Of a stretch of DNA of 41,934 nt, positions 10,418 through 18,301 are shown in pieces. Position 1 is the stretch's first letter, and each line of letters starts with the position of its first letter. The stretch is from the NCBI GenBank assembly GCA_947628675.1, contig CANRAR010000010.1:1-41934 (forward strand), given 5' to 3'. Below the pieces are notes generated by a model. The model was given only the letters and a program-made list of their open reading frames with translations, was not told where the DNA came from and ran no database searches. The stretch comes from an uncultured Clostridia bacterium (GTDB lineage: Bacteria; Bacillota; Clostridia; Christensenellales; Borkfalkiaceae). A program made the translations under genes and the position numbers.

Positions 10418-11688
10418 TTCATCTTCACGTATGCGTCGCGCTCGGCGCCCACCGAGACGTAGACGATGTTGCAATCGCACAGTTTTTCGAGGAGGGCGAT
10501 ATACTCCCGCGCCTCCTTGGGAAGGTCGGAGGGTTTCCGACAGGCGGAAATATCGCAGTTCCACCCCTTCACCCGCTCGAATACGGGCTTGCACCTGTCG
10601 AGGGCGTCGGGATAGGGAAATTCGCGGATGACTTTGCCGTCCAATTCGTAGGCGGTGCAAATTTCTATTTCCTCGTAGCCCGAGAGGATGTCGAGTTTGG
10701 TGAGGGCGATCTCATCCGCCGCCTGACAGCGGATACCGTAGCGGGAGGCGACCGCATCGAAGGGTCCCACCCTGCGCGGTCTCCCCGTCGCCGCGCCGTA
10801 TTCGCCGCCGGCTTCCCTCAGGCGCACCGCCTTCTCGCCGAAGTACTCGGCGGTGAACGACCCCTCGCCCACACAACTCGAATATGCCTTCATGATGCCG
10901 ATGGACTTATCGAGGCGCAAATTGGGCACCCCCGCGCCGATGGGCGCGTATGCCGCGATGGTAGAGGAACTCGAGGTGTACGGCAGGATGCCGAAATCGA
11001 CGTCCCGAAGCGCCCCGAGTTGGGCTTCGAACATAATTTTTTTGCCCGCGGCGGCGGCCTCGTTGAGGTACTGCCCCACGTCGCAGATGTAATCTTTCAA
11101 GGGCTCGCCGTACGTTTTGAGGTATTCCACGATCTCCTCCGCGGTGACGGCGGCGTGTTTGTAGCCCCCCGCGACGGTGAGGTTCTTCCATTCGGCGATG
11201 TCCTTCGCCTTCTCGTACATCCTTTCGGGGTCGAGAAGTTCGCCCATGCGGAACGCCTTCTTCATGTAGCGGTCGGCATAGGCAGGCGCGATGCCGCGGC
11301 GCGTGGAGCCGAACTTTTTGCCCGCGAGGCGATCCTCTTCGAGGCAATCGAGGAGCACATGATAGGGCATGGTAATTGTCGCCCGATCGGAAATTTTGAG
11401 GTTTTCGGGCGTGATTTTGATGCCATGCGCGCGAAGGCGGTTTGCTTCCTCGGTGAGGTGCCTGATATCGATGACCATGCCGAGCCCCAACACGTTGACA
11501 ACGTTTTCGCGCAGGATGCCCGAGGGGAGCAGGTTCAAAATAAACTTGCCGCGCTCGTTGATGACGGTGTGCCCCGCGTTGTTGCCGCCCTGATAGCGGC
11601 AGACGATATCGTAGTCGCGGGAGAGAAGATCGACCATTCTGCCCTTGCCTTCGTCGCCCCAGTTGATCCCGCAGATAGAGGTAAGCAT
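10414..11688 (-). CDS. purA: Adenylosuccinate synthetase
   Basis: 424 residues. It joins IMP and aspartate with GTP to make adenylosuccinate, the first committed step to AMP. Motifs: INWGDEGKGRMVD, the GTP-binding P-loop-like segment; GGNNAGHT with the catalytic His; GSTRRGIAPAYADR; and the C-terminal TKLDILSG and GDRYG-like region. The ATG at 11688 has GGAG six nt upstream; an in-frame start 11 codons earlier lacks this. It is the first gene of the operon purA-dapF-pyrG-dapL-malQ-mscL. Confidence 0.95.
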   Translation of the reverse strand: MLTSICGINWGDEGKGRMVDLLSRDYDIVCRYQGGNNAGHTVINERGKFILNLLPSGILRENVVNVLGLGMVIDIRHLTEEANRLRAHGIKITPENLKISDRATITMPYHVLLDCLEEDRLAGKKFGSTRRGIAPAYADRYMKKAFRMGELLDPERMYEKAKDIAEWKNLTVAGGYKHAAVTAEEIVEYLKTYGEPLKDYICDVGQYLNEAAAAGKKIMFEAQLGALRDVDFGILPYTSSSSTIAAYAPIGAGVPNLRLDKSIGIMKAYSSCVGEGSFTAEYFGEKAVRLREAGGEYGAATGRPRRVGPFDAVASRYGIRCQAADEIALTKLDILSGYEEIEICTAYELDGKVIREFPYPDALDRCKPVFERVKGWNCDISACRKPSDLPKEAREYIALLEKLCDCNIVYVSVGAERDAYVKMK

Positions 11689-11747
11689 GAAAAACTCCTT
11701 TTCGGGGGCATTTTCCGACAAAAAATTCCCCGCGCAAATTACGTTTT

Positions 11748-11777
11748 ATTATACTATATACGCGCGCGCGTTGTCAA
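11748..11777 (-). promoter_or_regulatory. Sigma-A promoter of the purA operon
   Basis: Minus strand TTGACA (11772-11777), 18-nt spacer made of alternating CG and TA, TATAAT (11748-11753). The leader is about 55 nt. The region 11778-11917 between the divergent promoters holds a weak hairpin (CGGCA/TGCCG, 11829-11850) before a T-rich run and nothing else I can name. Confidence 0.85.
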
Positions 11778-11917
11778 GCGCTTGCGTGTGATTTCCCCCC
11801 GCAAACTTTGGCGGGGGAGCGCTCCGCACGGCAAATGAAAAAATGTGCCGCACGTTATTTTTTTGCGATTTTTTTACAAAAAAATTAAAATTCGTGCTAA
11901 AATTTTTCAAAAAGGGG

Positions 11918-11946
11918 TTGACATTTTAATTTTCGGGGCGTAAAAT
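11918..11946 (+). promoter_or_regulatory. Sigma-A promoter of the NUDIX gene
   Basis: TTGACA (11918-11923), 17-nt spacer, TAAAAT (11941-11946). About 25 nt upstream of the ATG. Confidence 0.85.
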
Positions 11947-11971
11947 AAATGAAATAGTGCGAGGTAGTTCC

Positions 11972-12463
11972 ATGTATTGCAGAGATTGCGGTGAAAAATT
12001 GGCGCTTCGGTTCCTCGAAAACGAGGGACTCGTGCCCTATTGCCCGAAATGCGAAAAATTCAAGTTCCCCTTCTTCCCCGTGGCGGTCTCCATGGCCGTC
12101 GTAAACCGCGCGGAGGATAAAATTCTGCTCGCCAAACACAAGGGCGACGACGATTACAAACTCTTTGCCGGCTATGTGAAGAAGGGCGAGAATGCCGAAA
12201 AGGCCATTCCGCGCGAACTCAAGGAGGAGACAAACCTGCCCGCCGTCAAGTGGCGGTACATCGGCTCGCGCTATCACGACGCCAAGAATATCCTCATGCT
12301 CTGCTTCCTCGTGACGACGGAGCAAATCGAAATTACCCCCGGCGAGGAGATCGACGAGGCGCGCTGGTGCACCCCCGCCGAGGCGCGGGAGATCATCCGC
12401 AAGAATTCGACGGCGGAGTACTTTTTGAACCTCGCCATTGCCGAAATGGGTCGGAGGAAATAA
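11972..12463 (+). CDS. Zinc-ribbon NUDIX hydrolase
   Basis: 163 residues. An N-terminal zinc ribbon (YCRDCGEKL ... YCPKCEKF, residues 2-28) precedes a NUDIX domain. The NUDIX box reads GYVKKGENAEKAIPRELKEE with Asn where the final Gly is usual. This arrangement resembles NudC-type NADH pyrophosphatases without the N-terminal domain. It should hydrolyse a nucleoside diphosphate linked to another group; the substrate is unknown. GAGGT lies 6 nt before the chosen ATG; a GTG five codons earlier would overlap that site. Monocistronic with its own promoter and terminator. Confidence 0.85.
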   Translation: MYCRDCGEKLALRFLENEGLVPYCPKCEKFKFPFFPVAVSMAVVNRAEDKILLAKHKGDDDYKLFAGYVKKGENAEKAIPRELKEETNLPAVKWRYIGSRYHDAKNILMLCFLVTTEQIEITPGEEIDEARWCTPAEAREIIRKNSTAEYFLNLAIAEMGRRK

Positions 12464-12477
12464 TCGGATCTATGCGA

Positions 12478-12510
12478 AGAGCCCCGCTCGGTGCGGGGCT
12501 CTTTGTTTGC
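12478..12510. terminator. Rho-independent terminator between NUDIX and proA
   Basis: Stem AGAGCCCCG / CGGGGCTCT (12478-12502) followed by a T-rich run on the plus strand. It separates the convergent NUDIX and proA genes. Confidence 0.85.
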
Positions 12511-12553
12511 GCTTTTTTTGCGCTTTTTTGCAATATATTGCAGTTTTTTGGCA

Positions 12554-13789
12554 TTACGCGCGGGTCTGTCCGTCGCCGTGGATGACAAATTTGTAGGTGG
12601 TGAGTTCTCTCAGCCCCATGGGGCCGCGGGCGTGAAGTTTTTGGGTGGAGATGCCCATCTCCGCACCGAAGCCGAACTCGAACCCGTCGGAAAAGCGCGT
12701 GGAGGCGTTCACGTACACGCAGGCGGAGTCGATCTCGCGCAAAAATTTTTCGCCCGCCTCCTCGTCTCTCGTGACGATCGCCTCACTGTGCTTGGTGGAG
12801 TGTTCGTTGATGAACGCGATGGCTTTTTCGACCCCATCTATCACTTTTACGGAAATTTTGAGGGCGAGGAACTCGGTGTAGAAGTCCTCCTCGGTGGCGG
12901 GCAGTACGAACGGGCAGAGCCTTTGCGCCGCCTCGTCCCCCACCATCTCCACGCCGCGCTCCTGCAAGGGGGCGAGAAGGTCGGCGAGGTGCTTTTCGGC
13001 GAATTCTTTATCGACGACGAGGCTCTCGCAGGCGTTGCACACGCTTGTGCGCTGGGTCTTGGCGTTAATGAGGATGTTTTTCGCCATTTCGAGATCGGCG
13101 GTCTTTTCCACGTAGACGTGGCAGTTGCCCGTGCCCGTCTCGATGACGGGGACGGTGGCGTTTTCGAGCGCGCTTTGGATGAGCGAAGCCCCGCCGCGCG
13201 GAATGAGCAGGTCGAGGTACTTCTTCTGCCGCATGAAGGTCGCCGCGCCCTCGCGGGTGCAATCCTCCAAAAGTTGCACGAACTCCGCTAAAAAGCCCGC
13301 CTTTTCCCACGCGCGCTTGATGCAATTTACGATTGCCGCGTTGGAGCGGTAGGCATCCTTACTGCCCCGCAGAACGACGGCGTTTCCGCTCTTCAAACAC
13401 AGCGCGATGGCGTCCGCCGTGACGTTGGGGCGCGCCTCGTAGATGACGCCGATGACGCCGAACGGGACGCGGACGCGCTCGATTTTTATGCCGCTCGCGG
13501 CGGTGTGGCGCTCGATGACCTCCCCCACGGGGCAGGGAAGCGCGCGGAGGGCGTTTAATCCCTCCGCCATGGCGGAAATGCGCGCGGGCGTGAGGCGCAG
13601 CCGATCTTCAAACTGCGCGCCGCGGGTGCAAACCGCGATGTCCTCCGCGTTTGCGCGTAAAATTTCCTCCGTATCCGCGACGAGCGCCTCGGCGGCGACG
13701 GAGAGCATCTCGTTCTTCTCCGTCTCCGTGGTGCGCGCAAGGTAGGGCGCGCTCTCTTTGGCGAGGCGGCAACGCTCCTCTACCGTCAT
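12554..13789 (-). CDS. proA: Gamma-glutamyl phosphate reductase
   Basis: 411 residues, full length. It reduces gamma-glutamyl phosphate to glutamate semialdehyde with NADPH in proline synthesis. Aldehyde-dehydrogenase-like family: EARPNVTADAIALCLKSGN, the cofactor-binding VLRGSKDA region, the catalytic Cys in SVCNACESLVV, and the C-terminal GRGPMGL-like segment (HARGPMGLRELT). The ATG overlaps the yebC stop. proB is not in the window. A run of genes trmH-like, yebC, proA on one strand suggests an operon. Confidence 0.95.
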   Translation of the reverse strand: MTVEERCRLAKESAPYLARTTETEKNEMLSVAAEALVADTEEILRANAEDIAVCTRGAQFEDRLRLTPARISAMAEGLNALRALPCPVGEVIERHTAASGIKIERVRVPFGVIGVIYEARPNVTADAIALCLKSGNAVVLRGSKDAYRSNAAIVNCIKRAWEKAGFLAEFVQLLEDCTREGAATFMRQKKYLDLLIPRGGASLIQSALENATVPVIETGTGNCHVYVEKTADLEMAKNILINAKTQRTSVCNACESLVVDKEFAEKHLADLLAPLQERGVEMVGDEAAQRLCPFVLPATEEDFYTEFLALKISVKVIDGVEKAIAFINEHSTKHSEAIVTRDEEAGEKFLREIDSACVYVNASTRFSDGFEFGFGAEMGISTQKLHARGPMGLRELTTYKFVIHGDGQTRA

Positions 13790-14526
13790 TCCTCTTCGTC
13801 CTCTTCGGGAAGTTCCACGTTGTGGTAGACGTCCTGCACGTCGTCGTTTTCTTCCAATTTGTCGAGCATTTTGCGGAACGTCTCGAGTTTTTCGGGGGAA
13901 AGTTCGATTTTATTCTGCGGGATCATGGCGATCTCCGCCTGCAAAAATTCGAGCCCCTTGCCCTCCAAATACTTGCGCGCCTCGGAGAATGCCGCGGGCG
14001 TCGTGTAAATTTCGTAGGCGTCCTCTTGGGTGACGACGTCGTCCGCGCCAGCATCGATGGCGAGTTCGGTGACTTCGTCCTCGGAAAGAGAAGGCGTACG
14101 CTCCACCACGATGTAGCCCTTGGTCTCGAACATATACGAGACCGAGCCCGTGGTGCCGAGCGACCCGCCGTGCTTCGACATGATGGCGCGGATGTCCCCC
14201 GCCGTGCGGTTGTTGTTATCGGTGAGAGTCGTGATGATGACCGCGGCCCCGCCGACGCCGTAGCCCTCGTAGGTGAGTTCCTTGTACTCCTTGTCGCCGA
14301 GTTCGCCCGCCGCCTTCTTGATGGAACGCTCGATGTTGTCGTTGGGCATATTGGCGGCCTTCGCCTTGGCGATGACGTCGGCAAGTTTCGAGTTGGTGGA
14401 AGGGTTAGGGTTGCCCTTCGCCGCGACGGCGAGTTCCCGCCCTATCTTGGTGAAGAGTTTGCCGCGGGCGGCATCCGCCTTGCCCTTCTTTGCCTGTATG
14501 TTGTGCCATTTGCTGTGACCTGACAT
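13786..14526 (-). CDS. yebC: YebC/TACO1-family protein
   Basis: 246 residues. The N-terminus (SGHSKWHNIQAKKGKADAA) is the family signature, and GGxG-type loops (TYEGYGVGGAAVII) follow. Family members act in gene regulation and, as shown for several bacterial homologues, in relieving ribosome stalling at proline runs. The C-terminus is acidic (NVELPEEDEEE). AGGAG lies before the ATG and the gene starts 2 nt after the trmH-like gene. Confidence 0.93.
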   Translation of the reverse strand: MSGHSKWHNIQAKKGKADAARGKLFTKIGRELAVAAKGNPNPSTNSKLADVIAKAKAANMPNDNIERSIKKAAGELGDKEYKELTYEGYGVGGAAVIITTLTDNNNRTAGDIRAIMSKHGGSLGTTGSVSYMFETKGYIVVERTPSLSEDEVTELAIDAGADDVVTQEDAYEIYTTPAAFSEARKYLEGKGLEFLQAEIAMIPQNKIELSPEKLETFRKMLDKLEENDDVQDVYHNVELPEEDEEE

Positions 14527-14528
14527 AG

Positions 14529-15266
14529 TTATTTCTCCTTATTCATTTTCAAAATATACATTAGAATGCCCGCAGAGACGGCGGCGTTGAGGCTCTCCGT
14601 GCAACTCTCCATCGGAATGGACACGGTGAAATCTGCACGTGCGCGCACAGTTTCCGTTAGGCCGTTCCCCTCGTTGCCGATGGCGAGGCAGAACTTTTCG
14701 GGCGGGACGAAAGAAAAGACGTTCTCCCCGCCCATATCCGCCGCAATGACGGGAACGCCCTCGAGGGCCGCGAGCAGTTCCTCCCGCGTGCCGCGCATGA
14801 GTTTTGCGTAAAATACGCCGCTCATGGAGGAGCGCACCGCCTTCGGGGAATACGGGTCGGCGCAGTCGGCAAGGTAAATTTCCCGGTAGCCCGCCGCCGC
14901 GGCCGTACGGATGATCGCCCCCACGTTGGCGGGGTCGGCGACGCCGTCCAAGAGAAGGCACTTGCCCCGCGGCGCAGCGACCGCATTCTGCGGTATTTTC
15001 ACCTCGGCAACGACGCCCTGCGGCGTCTTTTCATCCGAGACGGCGGAAAAGGCGTCGTCCCCCAAGGTGACAATGGGAAAGCCGAACGTCTCGCCCGCGT
15101 AGTCGGCGCGGACAGCAAGGCGCACGATCTCCATGCCGCAAGCGGCGCACTCGGCGACCATCTTGCCGCCCTCGACGAGGAAGGTCCCCCGCTCGCGCCT
15201 GCCCTTTTTCTCCTTCAGAGAGGAAAGTTCTCTGACGGTGGGATTTTGCTTGGATACGATGACCAT
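14529..15266 (-). CDS. TrmH/SpoU-family RNA 2'-O-methyltransferase
   Basis: 245 residues. It is a SPOUT methyltransferase that uses S-adenosylmethionine to methylate a ribose 2'-OH in rRNA or tRNA. All three SpoU motifs are visible: NVGAIIRTA (about residue 110), LAIGNEGNGL (about 195) and SIPMESCTESLNAAVSAGI (about 215, forming the knot). An N-terminal substrate-binding domain (SLKEKKGRRERGTFLVEGGK) is present. The family resembles RlmB/TsnR; the modified base cannot be told. No clear ribosome binding site precedes the ATG. It follows the rplT terminator, so read-through or a weak promoter must drive it. Confidence 0.9.
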   Translation of the reverse strand: MVIVSKQNPTVRELSSLKEKKGRRERGTFLVEGGKMVAECAACGMEIVRLAVRADYAGETFGFPIVTLGDDAFSAVSDEKTPQGVVAEVKIPQNAVAAPRGKCLLLDGVADPANVGAIIRTAAAAGYREIYLADCADPYSPKAVRSSMSGVFYAKLMRGTREELLAALEGVPVIAADMGGENVFSFVPPEKFCLAIGNEGNGLTETVRARADFTVSIPMESCTESLNAAVSAGILMYILKMNKEK

Positions 15267-15278
15267 CTGTTTGCAAAA

Positions 15279-15306
15279 AGAGCCTTTCGACGAAAGGCTC
15301 TTTTCT
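15279..15306 (-). terminator. Terminator of the infC-rpmI-rplT operon
   Basis: Stem AGAGCCTTTCG / CGAAAGGCTCT (15279-15301), with a T-run on the minus strand. Confidence 0.85.
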
Positions 15307-15311
15307 GTCCG

Positions 15312-15662
15312 TTAAAGTGCGGCCTTTGCCTTGCCGCAGATCTCCGCGAACGCGGCCGCGTCGGTGACGGCAAGATCGGCGAGGACCTTGCGGTTGAGAT
15401 CGATGCCCGCGACCTTCAGCCCGTGCATCAGTTTGGAATAGGAAAGCCCGTTGATGCGCGCACCCGCGTTGATACGGGCGATCCAAAGGCTGCGCATATC
15501 GCGCTTGCGGCGCTTTCTGCCCACATACGCGTATTGCAGCGACTTCATCACCGCCTGACGGGCGATGCGGTAGTTCTTGCTCTTGCAGCCATAGTAGCCC
15601 TTGGCAAGGCGGAAGATCTTTCTGCGCTTCTTGACGGCGTTTACGCCTCTCTTAATTCTCAT
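15312..15662 (-). CDS. rplT: 50S ribosomal protein L20
   Basis: 116 residues, full length. The N-terminus is highly basic ([17 protein letters not shown]) and binds 23S rRNA early in 50S assembly; [15 protein letters not shown] and the C-terminal globular domain are typical. In Firmicutes L20 also represses its own operon by binding the leader RNA. Last gene of infC-rpmI-rplT. Confidence 0.97.
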   Translation of the reverse strand: MRIKRGVNAVKKRRKIFRLAKGYYGCKSKNYRIARQAVMKSLQYAYVGRKRRKRDMRSLWIARINAGARINGLSYSKLMHGLKVAGIDLNRKVLADLAVTDAAAFAEICGKAKAAL

Positions 15663-15677
15663 AGTCCGTGCCCTCCC

Positions 15678-15878
15678 TTAGTCCTTATACGGGATCATCT
15701 GCTTGACGGTGTTCTCCTGCGTGGCGGAGACGAGCGTCGACTGGCGCAGATTTCTCTTTCTCTTTCTGTTCTTGGTTTCCGCTTTGTGGTTCTTGCCGCC
15801 GTGGGCTCTGTTCACCTTGCCGGCGCCGGTGAGCCAAAAGCGCTTCTTGGAACCCGAATGCGATTTCTGTTTCGGCAT
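15678..15878 (-). CDS. rpmI: 50S ribosomal protein L35
   Basis: 66 residues. MPKQKSHSGSKKRFWLT is the normal L35 start and GGAGG lies upstream of this ATG; an in-frame ATG ten codons earlier has no such site. It is basic, as expected for a 50S component. It lies between infC and rplT. Confidence 0.97.
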   Translation of the reverse strand: MPKQKSHSGSKKRFWLTGAGKVNRAHGGKNHKAETKNRKRKRNLRQSTLVSATQENTVKQMIPYKD

Positions 15879-16025
15879 ACTTTTATCCTCCAAATATTGC
15901 GTTTTCAAATTTTATATCCTGCCCCGAACGGGCGAATATCCTGTTTTTTCCCTTGCGGGCGAAGTGAATCCGCCCTTGCCTTCTTCGGCATAATTTACAG
16001 CAAAACAGTCTTTTTCTTTTTGCGT

Positions 16026-16544
16026 TTACTTTTTCTGCGGGGCGAGGATGAGAATGAGGTTTCTCCCCTCCATGTTCAGGGGTTTTTCGATGACGGCGAG
16101 TTCTTTTAATCCCTCGTAGAAGTTCATGATGACGTCCTTTGCAAGGTTGGCGTGCGCCATCTGACGGCCGCGGAGGCGGATGGTGACCTTCACCTTGTTG
16201 CCCTGCTCCAAGAACTTGGTCGCCTGTTTGGCCTTGACAGCGAGATCGCCCACGTCGATGGTCATGGAGAGCTGGACTTCTTTGAGTTCGACGATCTTCT
16301 GGTTGCGACGGTTCTCCTTCTCCTTTTTCGCCTGCTCGAACTTGTACTTGCCGTAGTCCATGATCTTGCACACGGGCGGCACGGCGTTGGGCGAAATTTT
16401 GACGAGGTCTAAATCGGCCTCCTCGGCGAGGCGGAGCGCCTCGCGGGACGACATGACGCCGAGCATTTCCCCTGTTTCGGAGATGACGCGCACCTCGCGG
16501 TCGCGGATCTCCCCATTCAACTGATTTTGATTTCTGACAGCCAT
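16026..16544 (-). CDS. infC: Translation initiation factor IF-3
   Basis: 172 residues. The N-terminal domain (NQLNGEIRDREVRVI) and C-terminal domain (IRLRGRQMAH) are both complete. It binds the 30S subunit, blocks early 50S joining and checks the start codon. The ATG at 16544 is preferred because GAGG lies just upstream; an in-frame GTG at 16553 falls in the tail of the leader hairpin and has no ribosome binding site. First gene of infC-rpmI-rplT. Confidence 0.95.
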   Translation of the reverse strand: MAVRNQNQLNGEIRDREVRVISETGEMLGVMSSREALRLAEEADLDLVKISPNAVPPVCKIMDYGKYKFEQAKKEKENRRNQKIVELKEVQLSMTIDVGDLAVKAKQATKFLEQGNKVKVTIRLRGRQMAHANLAKDVIMNFYEGLKELAVIEKPLNMEGRNLILILAPQKK

Positions 16545-16555
16545 ATTCCTCACAA

Positions 16556-16686
16556 AAAATAAACGGGTTTCGCAGTGGAGACCCGTTGGAATAATTGACG
16601 CACGGAAAATTCCGTGACCATTCCGAATTCATTGACCCGCGCAGCCCATGCCGCTACGGAGAGAAGGGTTCGCCTCTGCTTTACTA
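16556..16686 (-). promoter_or_regulatory. infC leader with terminator hairpin (L20-leader type)
   Basis: About 130 nt between the promoter and infC. It ends with a stem AACGGGT / ACCCGTT (16562-16587) followed by UAUUUUUU on the minus strand, right before the ribosome binding site. In Bacillus the matching leader is an attenuator bound by L20. The position and the hairpin support this role; the L20 site itself is inferred. Confidence 0.65.
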
Positions 16687-16691
16687 CTATT

Positions 16692-16720
16692 AGGATAGCA
16701 TACTATAATAAACTTGTCAA
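16692..16720 (-). promoter_or_regulatory. Sigma-A promoter of infC-rpmI-rplT
   Basis: TTGACA (16715-16720), 17-nt spacer, TATCCT (16692-16697). Confidence 0.8.
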
Positions 16721-16785
16721 CTTATTTTGTTTACTTTTTTGCAATTTTTGCGGGCAAAACGCACTTCATGGCAAAGATAAGAATA

Positions 16786-17022
16786 TCATGCCGATAAAAG
16801 CGGAAATGCGGGAGGACGATACAAAACTTTGCTACCATAAAGTGGCACGGACATTGCTTCCATACGCTTTTGCAAAAATTCTTCTTCAGTTATTTCGCCA
16901 TTGTCAAGTTGTTGTTTAAGGTCATTATAAAAGTTGCTATCATTTCCGCCACAACCGACAAAAAGAATAGCAATCATGCAACACATCAAAACAGCAAAAA
17001 ACTTATGTAAACGACTTTTCAT
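16786..17022 (-). CDS. Small lipoprotein with SHOCT-like tail
   Basis: 78 residues. A basic start, a hydrophobic stretch (FFAVLMCCMIAILFVGC) and the lipobox LFVGC mark a lipoprotein signal with the modified Cys at about residue 24. The mature part has LKQQLDNGEITEEEFLQKR, which looks like a SHOCT motif (short helical C-terminal segment). Base composition is AT-rich, unlike the flanking ribosomal operon. No promoter or clear ribosome binding site was found; TATAAA lies 8 nt before the ATG. Function unknown. Confidence 0.65.
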   Translation of the reverse strand: MKSRLHKFFAVLMCCMIAILFVGCGGNDSNFYNDLKQQLDNGEITEEEFLQKRMEAMSVPLYGSKVLYRPPAFPLLSA

Positions 17023-17069
17023 ATCTTTATTTTATACTAAATATAAAAATAAATCAAATATATTAACAA

Positions 17070-17092
17070 AAAAAGTGGAAATTTTCCACTTT
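17070..17092 (-). terminator. Terminator after the 331-residue lipoprotein
   Basis: Stem GTGGAAA / TTTCCAC with U-run on the minus strand, directly after the stop codon at 17093. Confidence 0.75.
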
Positions 17093-18088
17093 TTAAATTT
17101 CTTGTTGCTCTTTTTCTTGCAATTCCTTTTGCACTTGCGCGAGTAGGGTGTCGGTTGGAAGGGTTGCTTCAATTTTATCATTAACGACTGTGTAATCGCC
17201 ATTAACAAAATATTTGTTTACAGCACCTTCTGGGAAAGGTAAGGTTCTTCCGTCATTATTTATATTTATAAGCATTGAATGAATTGTATTTCCATCGAAA
17301 CAAACAACTTGATGTCCGACATATTGCGGATAATTTGTTCCATTCCAGCCAAGCCAAAGAGCATTATCATAATTGTCAAATAATTTTTGTTGAATTGTCT
17401 GAATTGTGTCTTGATATTTTAGGTAATTTGCAGTAGTAATATAAAATTGATAAAGTTGCGTAAATTTTAAATCCCTAACGTTTTTATAGGATATCGGGCT
17501 TTCGCTAATCTGTTCAAATGTCAATCCAGCGTTGTCTGGTATGGTTACTGTGCCATATTCAAAATATGGGGTGCTTGTGCTGGCAATAAGCCCTGAAAAA
17601 ACAAACCCAATAGTCGTTTCTTGTTCGTGATTGTTTATATAAATATCATAGACTTTTTCAATATTTGCACTATTGCTGATTTTCATCATTTTATAAATAT
17701 CTATAAGTGGCATTACATTTTCAAAAATCTTATCCTTATTTTCGGCAAGGGAGAACTCTTCTACAACCGGTGGGGTGTCTGGGTCTTGGTCGTCCGGGTC
17801 TTTCTTATCATCTGGGTCGGTTGGAGTTGTCGGGTTATCATCTGGGTCGGTTGGGGTTGTTGGGTCTTTCTTGTCATCCGGATTTGTTGGCGTGCTTGGA
17901 GTGCTTGGGTTTTGAGTGCTTGGGTCAACCGGTGTTGTATATGGCGGATTAGGCTCAATGTTGTTTTGGTCGTCCTGATTTTTACTTCCACAGCCTACAA
18001 ATGAAAATACCATTGTTGTGGCAAGGGCAATCGGCAACAATCTCTTAAAAATATTTTTAATATCGCCGTTCCATAATTTGAATTTCAT
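17093..18088 (-). CDS. Lipoprotein with Pro/Thr/Asp-rich linker
   Basis: 331 residues. The signal (LLPIALATTMVFSFVGC) ends in the lipobox FVGC with Cys at about residue 33. A low-complexity linker follows (repeats of TPTDPDD and NPDDKKDP, about residues 40-112), probably spanning the cell wall. The rest (about 113-331) is a globular domain I do not recognise. It is AT-rich like the neighbouring small lipoprotein, suggesting acquisition together. AGGTG precedes the ATG. A stem AAAAGTGGAAA / TTTCCACTTTT lies right after the stop (17070-17092) and ends transcription. Confidence 0.75.
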   Translation of the reverse strand: MKFKLWNGDIKNIFKRLLPIALATTMVFSFVGCGSKNQDDQNNIEPNPPYTTPVDPSTQNPSTPSTPTNPDDKKDPTTPTDPDDNPTTPTDPDDKKDPDDQDPDTPPVVEEFSLAENKDKIFENVMPLIDIYKMMKISNSANIEKVYDIYINNHEQETTIGFVFSGLIASTSTPYFEYGTVTIPDNAGLTFEQISESPISYKNVRDLKFTQLYQFYITTANYLKYQDTIQTIQQKLFDNYDNALWLGWNGTNYPQYVGHQVVCFDGNTIHSMLININNDGRTLPFPEGAVNKYFVNGDYTVVNDKIEATLPTDTLLAQVQKELQEKEQQEI

Positions 18089-18109
18089 AATTTTTCACCT
18101 GTTAAAATT

Positions 18110-18138
18110 ATTATAACATTCTTTTTTTCTATTTGCAA
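18110..18138 (-). promoter_or_regulatory. Promoter of the 331-residue lipoprotein
   Basis: Minus strand TTGCAA (18133-18138), 17-nt spacer, TATAAT (18110-18115). Confidence 0.8.
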
Positions 18139-18247
18139 GGGTTAAAATTAAGGATTTTACTAAGTTCATGATTTTGTCGAAAAAGCGTTGAATATAAAAT
18201 ACGCTCGCCTGGGGGCTCAATATGAGGAAATTTCCCTCACAAGACAA

Positions 18248-18284
18248 AATATGCGCCGCCGAACTACTGCACGGCGGCGCGCAC
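18248..18284 (-). terminator. Terminator of thrS
   Basis: Stem GCGCCGCCG / CGGCGGCGC (18253-18280) on the minus strand followed by ATATTTTGT. The gap 18139-18247 holds nothing I can name. Confidence 0.75.
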
Positions 18285-18301
18285 CTTTTCAACGAAACTT
18301 C

